A stretch of 44,111 bases of DNA from Actinomadura mexicana (GTDB lineage: Bacteria > Actinomycetota > Actinomycetes > Streptosporangiales > Streptosporangiaceae): assembly GCF_900188105.1 (NCBI RefSeq), contig NZ_FZNP01000032.1, forward strand, positions 1 through 44,111. The letters are read 5' to 3'. Positions within the stretch are counted from its first letter, which is position 1; each line of letters begins with the position of its first letter. This document shows, piece after piece, positions 24,074 through 33,313 of this stretch. The notes beneath the pieces are model-generated. The model saw only the letters and a program-made list of their open reading frames with translations, did not search any database and was not told the origin of the DNA. A program made the translations under genes and the position numbers.

Positions 24074-25408
24074 TCAGGCGAGCGCCGGCTCACCCGCCGT
24101 GACGCTCACCGACAGGTCGGCGAGCACCTCGCTCAGCCGGTCCAGGGCTCCCGCGATCCACGGCAGGGAGGCCGGGGCGGGGGAGGCCAGCGCCGCGAGG
24201 CGCTGCTCGTCGTCCTCTCCGTAGAGCAGGCTGGGCGCCACCCGCATGCGCAGCGCCGCCGGGGCGTCCCCGAACGAGCTTCCGGGCAGTACGCCCACTC
24301 CGTAGCGTTCCAGGAGGAGATGGGTGAGGTCGACGGCCGTGCGGATGCCGTGGTCGGCCTCCAACGCGTCCCGCATCGGGCCGAAATCGGGGTAGAGGTA
24401 AAAGGCCGCTTCCGGACGCACGACCCGCGCGCCGGCCGCGGCGAACCGGTCGGCGACCGCGCCGGTGACGGCGGCGTGCAGGCGCCTGCTGCGGTCGACG
24501 CGCTCGACCAGCTCGGGAGGCTCGGCGAACGCGAACGCGGCGGCGTGCTGCATCGGGGCCGGCGCGCTCGACCAGATCTCGCTGGCCACCCCCAGCAGGC
24601 TGTCGCGCAGCGCCCTGCCGAAGGGCCCCTCCGGCAGGCGTGCCACCCCGATCCGCCATCCGCCGGCCGCCAGGCTCTTGCTCAGCGCGGTCGTCACGAC
24701 GGTCCGCTCGGGCGCGTACCGCGCCGGGCTCGGCACCGTCCCGCCCGGCGCGTGCACCAGGTCGCGGTAGATCTCGTCGGAGATGACGACCAGATCCTGC
24801 TCGCGCGCGACCGCGCACAGCCGCCGGACGGTGGCCTCGGAGGCGATGGTCCCGGTCGGGTTGTCCGGCAGCGTCACCACGACGGCCCGCACGTCGCGGC
24901 CCCGGGCGCGGGCCCGCACCACCGCGTCGGCCAGCAGCGCCGGGCTCGGGACCCCGCCCTCACCCGGAGGCGTCGCCACCCGGATCGGGTCCAGGCCCGC
25001 CAGCGACGCCTGCGCCGCGTAGCTCACCCAGCTCGGAGCGGCCACGACGACGTCGCCGCCCAGCGCGGTCAGCAGGGCGAACAGCAGCGGCTTGCTGCCG
25101 GGGCCCGCGACGACCGTGGCCGGGTCGGTGGGCAGCCCGCGGCGGGCCCAGTACCCGGCCGCGGCGGCGCGCAGCGCGGCGGTCCCGGCCACCGGCCCGT
25201 AACCGCCCCGGCCCGCGGCCGCGCCGAGCTCGCGGGTCAGGGCGGGATGTATCGGTATCCCGGCCTCCCCGAAGCCGAGCGGAAGCACACGCTCGCCCCG
25301 TCTGCGCTTGCGGGCTATGGCCTCGTTGACCGCGAGCGTGGCGGACAGGGGGACCGGGCGCGGCTCGAACGACAGCGGCCGGACGGCTGAGGGCTGGTTC
25401 TGGGGCAT
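24074..25408 (-). CDS. PLP-dependent class I/II aminotransferase
   Basis: A 444-residue fold-type I aminotransferase. Visible PLP residues are N183 in DNPTGT, D211 and Y214 in ISDEIYRD, K244 in ALSKSLAAGGWRIG (Schiff-base lysine) and R252. The C-terminal carboxylate-binding arginine is probably in LRMRVAPSL. The closest general family is aspartate/aromatic/valine-pyruvate type transaminases; the substrate cannot be told. The ATG at 25408 has GGAG 5 bp upstream. It is divergent from a LysR gene across a 145-bp spacer, a classic regulator-target pair. Confidence 0.9.
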   Translation of the reverse strand: MPQNQPSAVRPLSFEPRPVPLSATLAVNEAIARKRRRGERVLPLGFGEAGIPIHPALTRELGAAAGRGGYGPVAGTAALRAAAAGYWARRGLPTDPATVVAGPGSKPLLFALLTALGGDVVVAAPSWVSYAAQASLAGLDPIRVATPPGEGGVPSPALLADAVVRARARGRDVRAVVVTLPDNPTGTIASEATVRRLCAVAREQDLVVISDEIYRDLVHAPGGTVPSPARYAPERTVVTTALSKSLAAGGWRIGVARLPEGPFGRALRDSLLGVASEIWSSAPAPMQHAAAFAFAEPPELVERVDRSRRLHAAVTGAVADRFAAAGARVVRPEAAFYLYPDFGPMRDALEADHGIRTAVDLTHLLLERYGVGVLPGSSFGDAPAALRMRVAPSLLYGEDDEQRLAALASPAPASLPWIAGALDRLSEVLADLSVSVTAGEPALA

Positions 25409-25505
25409 GAGTACTCCAAAAGGGCATGGCTGATTCACGGAGGGTGATCGCGGAATCCCCGTGTGTTGCGACCCGGCCGGGTTCGCCTAACTCTTGCCCC
25501 CATTT

Positions 25506-25536
25506 AGCATCATTACAAGCGAGTCTCATCGATGCT
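25506..25536. promoter_or_regulatory. Candidate LysR-type operator
   Basis: The divergent spacer contains AGCATC (25506-25511) and GATGCT (25531-25536) as an exact inverted repeat with 19 bp between. It lies 18 bp before the LysR start. LysR proteins usually bind such dyads in the shared promoter region; assignment is by position. Confidence 0.5.
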
Positions 25537-25553
25537 GACCGTAAGGTGGGCTG

Positions 25554-26480
25554 ATGCTGGAGCTGCGCCGCCTGCGGCTGCTCGCCGAGTTCGGCCGCCG
25601 CGGCAGCATCGCGGCCACCGCCGCGGCCCTCGGCTACACGCCCTCGGCGGTCTCCCAGCAACTGGCCGCCCTCGAACGCGAGGCCCGCGTCCCGCTGCTG
25701 GACCGGACGGCGCGCAGCGCGGAGCTGACCGACGCCGGGCGCCGCCTCGCCGAGCGCGCCGAGGAGATCCTCGGCCTGGTGGAGACGGCCGAGGCGGAGC
25801 TGTCCGCCCAGGCCGACGCACCCATGGGCCGGGTCGTGGTCACCGCGTTCCCGACCGCGGCCGTCGCGTTCGCCCCCGCGCTGGCGCACAGCCTCAGCGA
25901 TCACCCCGGGCTCACGTTCGTGCTGCGGCAGACCGCGCCCGGCACCGGCATCCGCCAGGTGCAGAACGGCGAGGTCGACATCGCGCTGATCGACGACTGG
26001 ACGGGCAAGGTCCCCGACCAGTCGCCCGCCGCGCTGGAGTTCTTCCACCTGCGCCGTGACCCCCTCGTCCTCGTGGTCCCGGACACCCACCCCATGGCCC
26101 GGCCGGACCGGCCGGTCGACCTGCAGCAGCTGCGGGAGGAGCCGTGGATGGCGGCGCCGGCCGGGGAGCCGTCGCGGCAGGCCGTCGAGCGGCTCCTGGA
26201 CACGGTCGGCGGCGCCCGTCCCGTGCCGTGGGAGTTCGAAGGCCTCCACACGATCCTGAGCCTCGTGGCCCGCGGCATCGGGATCACCGCGGTGCCGGCG
26301 CTGGCGCTCGCCGCCGGCGACCAGGGCGTGGCGGCCCGGCGCATCCCCGAATGCACGCTGGCCCGAGAGGTCTACGCCGTGACTCGCACCGCCAGCGTGC
26401 GCAGGCCGTCCGTGGCGGTCACGCTGCGCGCGATCTACGCAGCCGCGAAAGAGGTCCAGCCCACCGCGCCCGAGTCCTGA
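25554..26480 (+). CDS. LysR family transcriptional regulator
   Basis: A 308-residue protein with the HTH at residues 1-60 (LELRRLRLLAEFGRRGSIAATAAALGYTPSAVSQQLAALE) and an effector-binding domain at about 92-300. It is divergent from the aminotransferase gene and probably controls it in response to an amino acid or keto acid. No clear Shine-Dalgarno precedes the ATG (GTAAGGTGGGCTG), though AAGGTGGG about 7 bp upstream may serve. Confidence 0.9.
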   Translation: MLELRRLRLLAEFGRRGSIAATAAALGYTPSAVSQQLAALEREARVPLLDRTARSAELTDAGRRLAERAEEILGLVETAEAELSAQADAPMGRVVVTAFPTAAVAFAPALAHSLSDHPGLTFVLRQTAPGTGIRQVQNGEVDIALIDDWTGKVPDQSPAALEFFHLRRDPLVLVVPDTHPMARPDRPVDLQQLREEPWMAAPAGEPSRQAVERLLDTVGGARPVPWEFEGLHTILSLVARGIGITAVPALALAAGDQGVAARRIPECTLAREVYAVTRTASVRRPSVAVTLRAIYAAAKEVQPTAPES

Positions 26481-26693
26481 GAAGGCTTTGGGGATACCCG
26501 GAAGAACTCCATTGTGAGCTCTGTCGAAACTCGGAAATAAGCCGAGGAGGCGGAGTTCGGACCTGGCCGCATCCGGCCTTGATTCGCACCACAGGGGTAT
26601 CGGGGCCGAACTAACAGGGGAGCGGCCGCACGGGGACGGATACGTCTAAACCGGACGGACGCGAGCGGATCATCACGTACGGTGGGGCGAATC

Positions 26694-27482
26694 GTGAGCA
26701 CATCCGAGACCATGTACACCGATCGGGGAGCGCAGCGCTCGATGGAACGACCGGCGACCATGACCACGGAAGAACCACCCGGCCTTGTGCGGGCTCGGAA
26801 GCCGCAGGACGGCCAGGGGCACGCGGGCGGCCACCACATCTTCGAACTGCCGCGGGTGACCGCGCTGCTGATGCACGCGCTCCCGCGCTTCGTCGAGGGG
26901 GTCATCGCCCCCGTCGCGGTGTTCTACGCGGCCCTCGTCGTCCTCGGACTGAACGGCGCGCTCATCGCCGCGGTCGCCTGGGTGTACGGCGGGATCGTGT
27001 ACCGGTACGTGCGCGGGCACCCGGTGTCGGGGATGCTCATGCTCGCCGCGGTCGGGGTGACCGTGCGCGCGGCCCTCGCGGCCGCGACGCACAGCGCCGT
27101 CGTCTACTTCCTCCAGCCGACCCTCGGCACGCTCGCCGTCAGCATGGCCTTCCTCGCCTCGGTGCCGCTCCGGCGGCCGCTCGCGATGAAGCTCGCCAAG
27201 GACATGGCGCCGATCCCCGACGCGTTCTACAAGAACGCCCGGGTCCACCAGTTCTTCCTGCGCATCTCGCTGCTGTGGTCGGCGGTGCTGCTCACGAACG
27301 TGGGCGTCAGCCTCTGGATGCTCTTCAACGAGTCGATCAGCATGTACCTGTGGATCCGCACCGGGATCGTCGCGGGGCTGGGTGCGATCGGCATCGCGGT
27401 CTCGGTCTGGGGCTTCAAGCGCGTGGTGCACCACGTCAACCGCGAGCCCGCCACCGCGGCCGCTCCCGCTCCCGGCGCCTGA
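26694..27482 (+). CDS. Integral membrane protein, VC0807-like
   Basis: A 262-residue protein. After a polar N-terminus of about 55 residues, five or six hydrophobic helices run to residue 245. The region MKLAKDMAPIPDAFYKNARVHQFFLRISLLW is typical of the VC0807/DUF3159-like group of actinobacterial membrane proteins. Function unknown. The GTG at 26694 has GGGG 6 bp upstream; ATGs at 26712 and further in are alternatives, since the polar N-terminus is not conserved in kind. It is isolated between spacers of about 210 and 170 bp. Confidence 0.7.
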   Translation: MSTSETMYTDRGAQRSMERPATMTTEEPPGLVRARKPQDGQGHAGGHHIFELPRVTALLMHALPRFVEGVIAPVAVFYAALVVLGLNGALIAAVAWVYGGIVYRYVRGHPVSGMLMLAAVGVTVRAALAAATHSAVVYFLQPTLGTLAVSMAFLASVPLRRPLAMKLAKDMAPIPDAFYKNARVHQFFLRISLLWSAVLLTNVGVSLWMLFNESISMYLWIRTGIVAGLGAIGIAVSVWGFKRVVHHVNREPATAAAPAPGA

Positions 27483-27655
27483 CCCTCCTTGCGGTTGGCC
27501 CCCCTTGTCCCCTCTGCACCCCTCTGACCGTCTCTGACCGTCTCTGAACAGCGAATCTTCGCTCATGTCCGAACCCGGGTGTGATTCAGGGCGTCTCCAT
27601 CCTTAGATAGATTTCACCTACACGGGGTGAATGTTTGAGGTTGGGGGAGTCAGTG

Positions 27656-28822
27656 GTGACAAAGGGTCGGTTGGGACCTGTGGTGGCCGGCGGGACGGGA
27701 GCGCTGGCGCTGCTGGTGACCGGCTGCTCGATCGGGGGCGAGGGCAAGCTCGCCTCGGGCGGGTCGGACACGGCCGTGACGATCACACCGGCGAACGGGA
27801 CCGCCCAGGTCAAACCGGACGGCACGATCGAGGTCAAGGCCTCCGGCGCGAAGCTGCGGAACGTCACCGTCCAGGGCGGGGGCGCCGCGATCTCCGGGAA
27901 CTACGGGGACGGCCGCAAGACGTGGCGGTCCGCCCGCACCCTGACCCCCGGGACGTCCTACACGGTCACGGCGCAGGCCGGCGACGGCGGCAAGACCCGC
28001 ACGGCCACCAGCTCGTTCACGACGCTGAAGCCCGCCGAGACGCTGTCGATCGCGGACATCACGCCGAACCTCACCGGAGAGAAGGTCGGCGTCGGCATGC
28101 CGATCTTCGTCCGGTTCAACCGGCCGGTCGCCGACAAGGCCGCCGTGGAGCGGACGCTGCGCGTCAGCCCGGAGAGGCCGGTCGAGGGCGCGTGGCGCTG
28201 GGTCGGCTCCGACCAGGTCGTCTACCGGACGAAGACGTACTGGCAGCCGCACCAGAAGGTCCGCTTCCAGGCCGACCTCGCCGGAGTGAACGCGGGCGGC
28301 GGCGTGTACGGGGCCAAGGACGCGCAGGCGACCATCAGCATCGGCGCCTCGCAGATCACCACCGGGGACATCGGCGACCACCACATGACGGTGACGCGGG
28401 ACGGCAAGAAGCTGCGCACCGTCCCGTTCAGCGCCGGCAACGGCCAGACGCGCGAGTTCACCACCACCAGCGGCGTCCACCTCCTGATGGAGAAGGGCAA
28501 CCCGGTCACGATGACGTCCCCGGGACGCAAGGAGGGGGACCCGGGCTACTACAAGACCGTCGTGAACTACGCGGTCCGCTTCTCCAACAGCGGCGAGTAC
28601 GTCCACTCGGCGCCCTGGTCGGTCGGCTCGCAGGGCTCGGCGAACGTCAGCCACGGCTGCCTGAACGTCAGCCCGGCCAACGCCAAGTGGTTCTACGACG
28701 TCATGCAGCGCGGCGACGTGATCGATCTGACCGGGACCGACCGCGAGGTCGAGTGGGACAACGGCTGGAGCGTCTGGCAGTTGTCCTTCGACAAGTGGCG
28801 ACAGGGCAGTGCTCTCCGCTGA
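27656..28822 (+). CDS. Lipoprotein L,D-transpeptidase (Ig-like and YkuD domains), first copy
   Basis: A 388-residue exported lipoprotein. The lipobox is LVTGC with the lipidated Cys at 24. Two Ig-like segments follow (about 45-130 and 135-235), then the YkuD catalytic domain (about 245-370). The active site is H317 ... S332-H333-G334-C335 (NVSHGCLN), with C335 the nucleophile. A short Trp-rich C-terminal segment (NGWSVWQLSFDKW) completes the fold. It makes 3-3 peptidoglycan cross-links outside the membrane. GGGGGA precedes the GTG at 27656; a GTG at 27653 is equivalent. It lies 150 bp upstream of a paralogue. Confidence 0.92.
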   Translation: MTKGRLGPVVAGGTGALALLVTGCSIGGEGKLASGGSDTAVTITPANGTAQVKPDGTIEVKASGAKLRNVTVQGGGAAISGNYGDGRKTWRSARTLTPGTSYTVTAQAGDGGKTRTATSSFTTLKPAETLSIADITPNLTGEKVGVGMPIFVRFNRPVADKAAVERTLRVSPERPVEGAWRWVGSDQVVYRTKTYWQPHQKVRFQADLAGVNAGGGVYGAKDAQATISIGASQITTGDIGDHHMTVTRDGKKLRTVPFSAGNGQTREFTTTSGVHLLMEKGNPVTMTSPGRKEGDPGYYKTVVNYAVRFSNSGEYVHSAPWSVGSQGSANVSHGCLNVSPANAKWFYDVMQRGDVIDLTGTDREVEWDNGWSVWQLSFDKWRQGSALR

Positions 28823-28972
28823 GACGGTCGCCAGGGACCGGCAGAGGCCGACGAAACCGTCGTCGTGCAACGCTTTGATCTCAGGCGCCTGCAAAAACCC
28901 TGGGACATGGCATGATCGGCGACTTTTGTCGCTAATGTCGCTCTGGTAGACGGCGGGTTCTGGAGGTCAAGG

Positions 28973-30208
28973 GTGCAGCGGAGGCTTTCCGCAGGGGTTC
29001 GGGCTGGCGCGGGAATGGCGGGGGTCGTCCTCCTCTTCACGACGGCCTGCAGCGGGGGAGAGAAGGACTCCGGCGTCACCGTCGGAGACAAGGGCGACGC
29101 GAGCGTCCCGCAGGTGACGATCAACCCGGGCAACGGCAACACCAAGGCCAAGCCCGAGGACGGGGTCGTCGTCACCGCCGCGGGCGGGACTCTCGAACAG
29201 GTCGCGGTCACGCTCAAGGGCAAGCCCGTGGACGGCGCGATGGCCGCCGACAAGACCAGCTGGAAGTCGCGCACGCTGCGCCCCGGTGCCAAGTACCAGG
29301 TCACCGCGGTCGCCAAGAGCCCCAAGGGCAAGACGGCCACGGTCAACGCCGCCTTCGCCACGCTCAAGGCCGCAAGCGAGCTCAGCATCGTCGACATCAC
29401 CCCGAACAAGAACGAGAAGGTCGGCGTCGGCATGCCGATCCAGGTGACCTTCAACCGCCCGGTGGCCGACAAGAAGGCCGTCGAGAGCGCCCTGGAGGTC
29501 AAGTCGACCACGCCCGCCACCGGCGCCTGGTACTGGACGAACGACACCACGGTGATCTTCCGGACGAAGAACGGCACCTGGTGGGCGCCCAACCAGAAGG
29601 TGACGTTCACCGCCAAGCTGGCCGGGGTGAGGTCGGGCAAGAAGACCTACGGCGTGTCGGACGCCGCCCGCGGGTTCCGCATCGGCGACGCGCACATGGT
29701 CACGGTCAGCACCAAGAAGCACAAGCTCATCGCCACCAAGAACGGCAAGAAGGTCCGCACCTGGCCGATCAGCGCCGGCCGCGGCGGCCGCGTGGTCAAC
29801 GGCGTCGACACCTACCTCACCACCAGCGGCGTCCACCTGACCATGGGCAAGGAGAATCCGGCGATCATGACGTCGGAGTGGATGGGCGTCAAGCCCGACG
29901 ACAAGAAGAACGGCGGATACAAGGAGGTCATCCCGCACGCGGTGCGGATCTCCAACAGCGGCGAGTACATCCACTCGATGGCCGCCACCGTGTGGGCGCA
30001 GGGCCGCCAGAACGTGAGCCACGGCTGCCTGAACTCCCCGCCCGCCGACGCCCGCTGGTACTACCAGTGGTCCTACCGCGGCGACCCGGTGATCATCACC
30101 GGCACCAAGCGGAAGCTGGAGCCGCTCAACGGCTGGAGCTACTACCAGATGTCGTGGGACCGGTGGGTGAAGGGCAGCGCCCTCGACCGAACCGTGACCA
30201 CCGGGTGA
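28973..30208 (+). CDS. Lipoprotein L,D-transpeptidase (Ig-like and YkuD domains), second copy
   Basis: A 411-residue paralogue of the preceding gene with the same order: lipobox TTAC with Cys at 26, two Ig-like segments, YkuD domain and Trp-rich tail (NGWSYYQMSWDRW). The catalytic SHGC is at 349-352. Shared blocks include VDITPN...EKVGVGMPI, FNRPVADK and NSGEYxHS. The GTG at 28973 has TGGAGG 6 bp upstream. The spacer of 150 bp suggests its own promoter. Differences lie mostly in the Ig-like parts and in a lysine-rich stretch, so the two copies may act on different wall sites or growth phases. Confidence 0.92.
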   Translation: MQRRLSAGVRAGAGMAGVVLLFTTACSGGEKDSGVTVGDKGDASVPQVTINPGNGNTKAKPEDGVVVTAAGGTLEQVAVTLKGKPVDGAMAADKTSWKSRTLRPGAKYQVTAVAKSPKGKTATVNAAFATLKAASELSIVDITPNKNEKVGVGMPIQVTFNRPVADKKAVESALEVKSTTPATGAWYWTNDTTVIFRTKNGTWWAPNQKVTFTAKLAGVRSGKKTYGVSDAARGFRIGDAHMVTVSTKKHKLIATKNGKKVRTWPISAGRGGRVVNGVDTYLTTSGVHLTMGKENPAIMTSEWMGVKPDDKKNGGYKEVIPHAVRISNSGEYIHSMAATVWAQGRQNVSHGCLNSPPADARWYYQWSYRGDPVIITGTKRKLEPLNGWSYYQMSWDRWVKGSALDRTVTTG

Positions 30209-30268
30209 CGATGACCGGGCCCCGCCCCGGGAACGGCCCGGGCACGGCCGTCGGCGATCGGGGACCCG

Positions 30269-31588
30269 GTGAACGAGCCAGCGCACCCGCTGCGACTGCG
30301 GCGCCGCGTCCGGCGCAGGGCGCACCGCGTCCTGCGCCGCGCGGCGCTCTGGGTGCTGCGCCCGCTGCGGCGAAGGCGCGTCCCGCCCCCCGGTGACCGG
30401 CTCCGCGTCCGCGTCCTGCTGCAGAACGCGCACGGGACGGGCGGAACGATCCGCACGGTCCTGAACCTGTGCGGCCATCTGGCCCGCGACCACGACGTCG
30501 AGATCGTCAGCGTGCTGAAGCGGAGCAGGAGGGCGTTCTTCGCCCTCCCCGCCGGGGTCACGGTCACCTACGCCGACGACGGCCTGGCGCCCAAGGGGCG
30601 CGCGGCCCGCGTCCTGGCCAGGCTCCCGAGCCTCCTGACACCGGCGGACGAGGCGTCGTTCCGCCACATGAGCCTCTGGACGGACGTGTGCGTGCTGCGC
30701 GGCGCTCTCTGGCGGGCGGCGCCGCCCGACGTGCTCATCGGCACCCGGCCATCCCTCAACCTGCTGGCGGCCGAGCTGGCGCCGGCCGGGGTCGCGACGA
30801 TCGGCCAGGACCACATGCACCTCGGGGCCTACCGGCCCGCCCTCCGGCGGCAGATCGTCCGCGCCTACCGCCGCCTCACCGTCGTCACCACGCTCACCGA
30901 GGCCGGCCGCGCCGAGTACCAGGCCGCGCTCGCGGGGTCCGCCGTGCGCGTCGTCCGCATCCCGAATGCCGCGCCCGCGTTACCGGAGCGGCCGTCCCGG
31001 CGCGTGCACAAGGTCGTCGTGGCCGCCGGGCGGCTCGTCCAGGCCAAGGGCTTCGACCTGCTCCTGCGCGCGTTCGCACCGATCGCCGCCGAGGACCCCG
31101 ACTGGACCCTGCGCGTCTTCGGAGGCGGGCCCCGGCGCGACCGGCTCCGCGCGCTGATCGACGACCTCGGCCTCGGCGGGCGGGCCGAACTGCGCCCTCG
31201 CACCCGCGACCTGCACGCGAAGATGGAGCGGGCGTCGGTCTACGCGCTGTCGTCGCGCCGCGAGGGCATGCCCATGGTCGTCATCGAGGCGATGGGCATG
31301 GGGCTGGCGGTGGTGGCGTTCGACTGCCCCACCGGGCCGGCCGAGATGATCGCCCATGGCCGTGACGGGCTCCTCGTGCCCGCCGGGGACGTGGACGCCC
31401 TGACCGCGGCGCTCCGCGCGGTGACCGCGAACCCCGGCCTGCGGGACCGGCTGGGCGAGGAGGCCCTGCGGTCCGCGCGGGCCCATCACCTGGACTGCAT
31501 CGGCCCCCGGTGGTGCCGCCTGATCCGCGACATCGCCCCGCCGTCCCGTCCCCGGAGCGGGCAGGACGGGCCTGAGGTCAGCCCGTGA
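30269..31588 (+). CDS. GT4-type (GT-B fold) glycosyltransferase
   Basis: A 439-residue protein. The first 40 residues are extremely Arg-rich, possibly binding membrane phospholipid. The GT-B N-domain follows (LRVRVLLQNAHGTGGTIRTVLNL at about 46-68). The C-domain carries KVVVAAGRLVQAKGFDLLLRAF and the GT4 nucleotide-sugar motif SSRREGMPMVVIEAMGMGLAVVAFDCPTGPAEMI. It is similar to wall/teichoic or capsular glycosyltransferases. A GTG at 30269 follows GGGGA. It is 60 bp after the second transpeptidase, so it may be in the same transcript. Its 3' end overlaps the convergent DinB-like gene by 11 bp. Confidence 0.88.
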   Translation: MNEPAHPLRLRRRVRRRAHRVLRRAALWVLRPLRRRRVPPPGDRLRVRVLLQNAHGTGGTIRTVLNLCGHLARDHDVEIVSVLKRSRRAFFALPAGVTVTYADDGLAPKGRAARVLARLPSLLTPADEASFRHMSLWTDVCVLRGALWRAAPPDVLIGTRPSLNLLAAELAPAGVATIGQDHMHLGAYRPALRRQIVRAYRRLTVVTTLTEAGRAEYQAALAGSAVRVVRIPNAAPALPERPSRRVHKVVVAAGRLVQAKGFDLLLRAFAPIAAEDPDWTLRVFGGGPRRDRLRALIDDLGLGGRAELRPRTRDLHAKMERASVYALSSRREGMPMVVIEAMGMGLAVVAFDCPTGPAEMIAHGRDGLLVPAGDVDALTAALRAVTANPGLRDRLGEEALRSARAHHLDCIGPRWCRLIRDIAPPSRPRSGQDGPEVSP

Positions 31589-32081
31589 GCAGGCCGCGCA
31601 CGTAGGCGGCCTGGCCCGCGTGCTGGAGGTCGTCGGAGATCACGCTGATCAGCCGGACCGCCAGCGTGACCGGCGGATCCCACGCCCGGTCGACGACCCG
31701 GGGCAGGTCGTCGTCGGTCAGCGCGGACACGTACCGGACGCTCCTGTCGTGCACGGCGTCGTGGTAGCCCGTGAGCATCTCCGCCGGGACCCGGACGGCG
31801 GCGACGTGGGCGGGGGTGTGGCCGTATCCGGTGTCGGAGGCGGCGAACGGAAGAGCGAAACGGTCGGCCCAGCCGTCGCCCGTCCACACCTGGTCGGTGC
31901 CGGCCACCCCGGCGACGTGGTCGTCCTGGATGCGGGTGAGGTGCCAGACGAGCCACGCGATCGAGTTGGCGTCCTCGGCGGGCCGGCGGGCGAGCTGCGG
32001 CCCGCTGAGGCCCCCGACCGCCCGGTGGACGACCTCCTGGATCCGGTCGAACGCGTCGGTGAGCAGTTCAGCACTGGTCAT
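31578..32081 (-). CDS. DinB-like (DUF664) four-helix protein
   Basis: A 167-residue protein with the DinB/mycothiol-dependent enzyme layout. The metal-binding histidines are probably in IAWLVWHLTRIQDDHV (about 45-60) and in DDLQHAGQAAYVRGL near the C-terminus. Many actinomycete members are mycothiol-dependent transferases or detoxification enzymes, but the substrate is unknown. The ATG at 32081 is the family start. It is convergent with the glycosyltransferase gene, sharing 11 bp. Confidence 0.83.
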   Translation of the reverse strand: MTSAELLTDAFDRIQEVVHRAVGGLSGPQLARRPAEDANSIAWLVWHLTRIQDDHVAGVAGTDQVWTGDGWADRFALPFAASDTGYGHTPAHVAAVRVPAEMLTGYHDAVHDRSVRYVSALTDDDLPRVVDRAWDPPVTLAVRLISVISDDLQHAGQAAYVRGLLTG

Positions 32082-32310
32082 TGGTCCGACGCTACCTTGC
32101 TCCGGCCCGGGTTCCAGGTCCGGGGCCTCCGGCATCCGGACGGAGCGGCCGGGGTATTTCGGTGTTCCGCTTGATACTCCTTGTGATCGATACGATCCTT
32201 GCTGTAGTCGATGGGGGCATTCGCCGCGGTGGCGCCCCGCCCGCCGGGGCGCGCCCGCGGGCCACGGCGTAACGGCACGCACCGGCGCCGTTGGAAGAGG
32301 GGGACCGGGG

Positions 32311-33265
32311 GTGAACGGCTCCACGTTCGTGCATCAAGGCTGCGTCTACTCCAGCGACGACGACTTCTTGCGGATGGCGGTCCCGTTCATCGACGAGGGG
32401 CTCCGGCGTGAGGAACCGGTGCTGGTGACCACCACGCCCGTCAACCTCGGCCTGGTGCAGACCGCCCTCGGGCGGCACGCCCGCAACGTCGACTACGCCG
32501 AGTCCGCCTTCTTCGGCCGCCGCCCGCCGCAGCGCGTCGCCGCGTTCACCGGCTACCGGCACCGGCATCCCGGCGCCGCGCGCGTCCGCATCCTCGCCGA
32601 GCCCGTATGGGCGGGACGGTCGACCCGGCAGGTCGAGGCGTGGGAGTGCATGGAATCCGCCCTCAACGCGGTGCTGGCCGGCACCGGCATCCACATGGTC
32701 TGCCCCTACGACGCCCGCGCCCTCGAACCGGAGATCGTGGGCAACGCCCTGCGCACCCACCCGCACATCGTGGACGGCACCGACGTGGCCGCGAGCCCCG
32801 GGTACACCGAGCCGGTCGCGTTCGTTCGCGGCCGGGCGGCGCCGCTGGCCGCCCGCCCGGACGACGCCGTCACCGTGCCGTGCACCGGCGACCTCGCCCG
32901 GATGCGGCACACCGTCGTGCTGGAGACCGCGCTGCTCGGGCTGGCCGGCGAGCGGTTGATGATCTTCGCGGCGGCGGTCGGAGAGCTGCTCACCGGCGTG
33001 TCCGGCACCGGGGGCCGCCGCCCGAGCGTCGCGCTGTGGGGCCGGCCCGGGGAGGGTCGTCTGCGACGTCGACCTGCCCGCCACCGCGTCCCTCGATCCC
33101 TTCATCGGCCTGCATCCGCCGACGCTCGACCCGCGGCCGGGCGACGGCATCTGGCTCGCCCGGCAGATCTGCGACCACCTCGACGTGCGGTCCGGCCCGG
33201 GCGGCACCACGATCCGGCTGCACACCCCCACCCTGCGCGACACCGAAGGCGGTGCCGGTGCCTGA
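32311..33265 (+). pseudogene. MEDS sensor/anti-sigma-type ATPase, frameshifted
   Basis: From a GTG at 32311 the protein has an N-terminal MEDS domain (about 1-170), then a linker and the start of an HATPase_c domain. After codon 248 (33052-33054) the frame is lost. Removing one G from the GGG at 33054-33056 restores PGEVVCDVDLP and the C-terminal block GDGIWLARQICDHLDVRSGPGGTTIRLH, ending at 33265. As read, the protein continues out of frame to 33285. The family (RsbA-like regulators) normally has E-x-x-x-N-x-x-x-HGG in the ATPase N-box; here the Asn and His are replaced (ELLTGVSGTGG). So it was probably weakened before the frameshift, unless the frameshift is a sequencing error. Confidence 0.78.
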
Positions 33266-33313
33266 CCCGGCGTTCGCGCAGCTAGCGGGCCACCGAATGG
33301 GTAGGCGACGGGC

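Noticed and set aside
28823..28972. A possible riboswitch (c-di-AMP type) before the second L,D-transpeptidase.
   Set aside because: The spacer is only 150 bp and shows none of the conserved ydaO blocks. Only a weak GCGAC/GTCGC hairpin is present.
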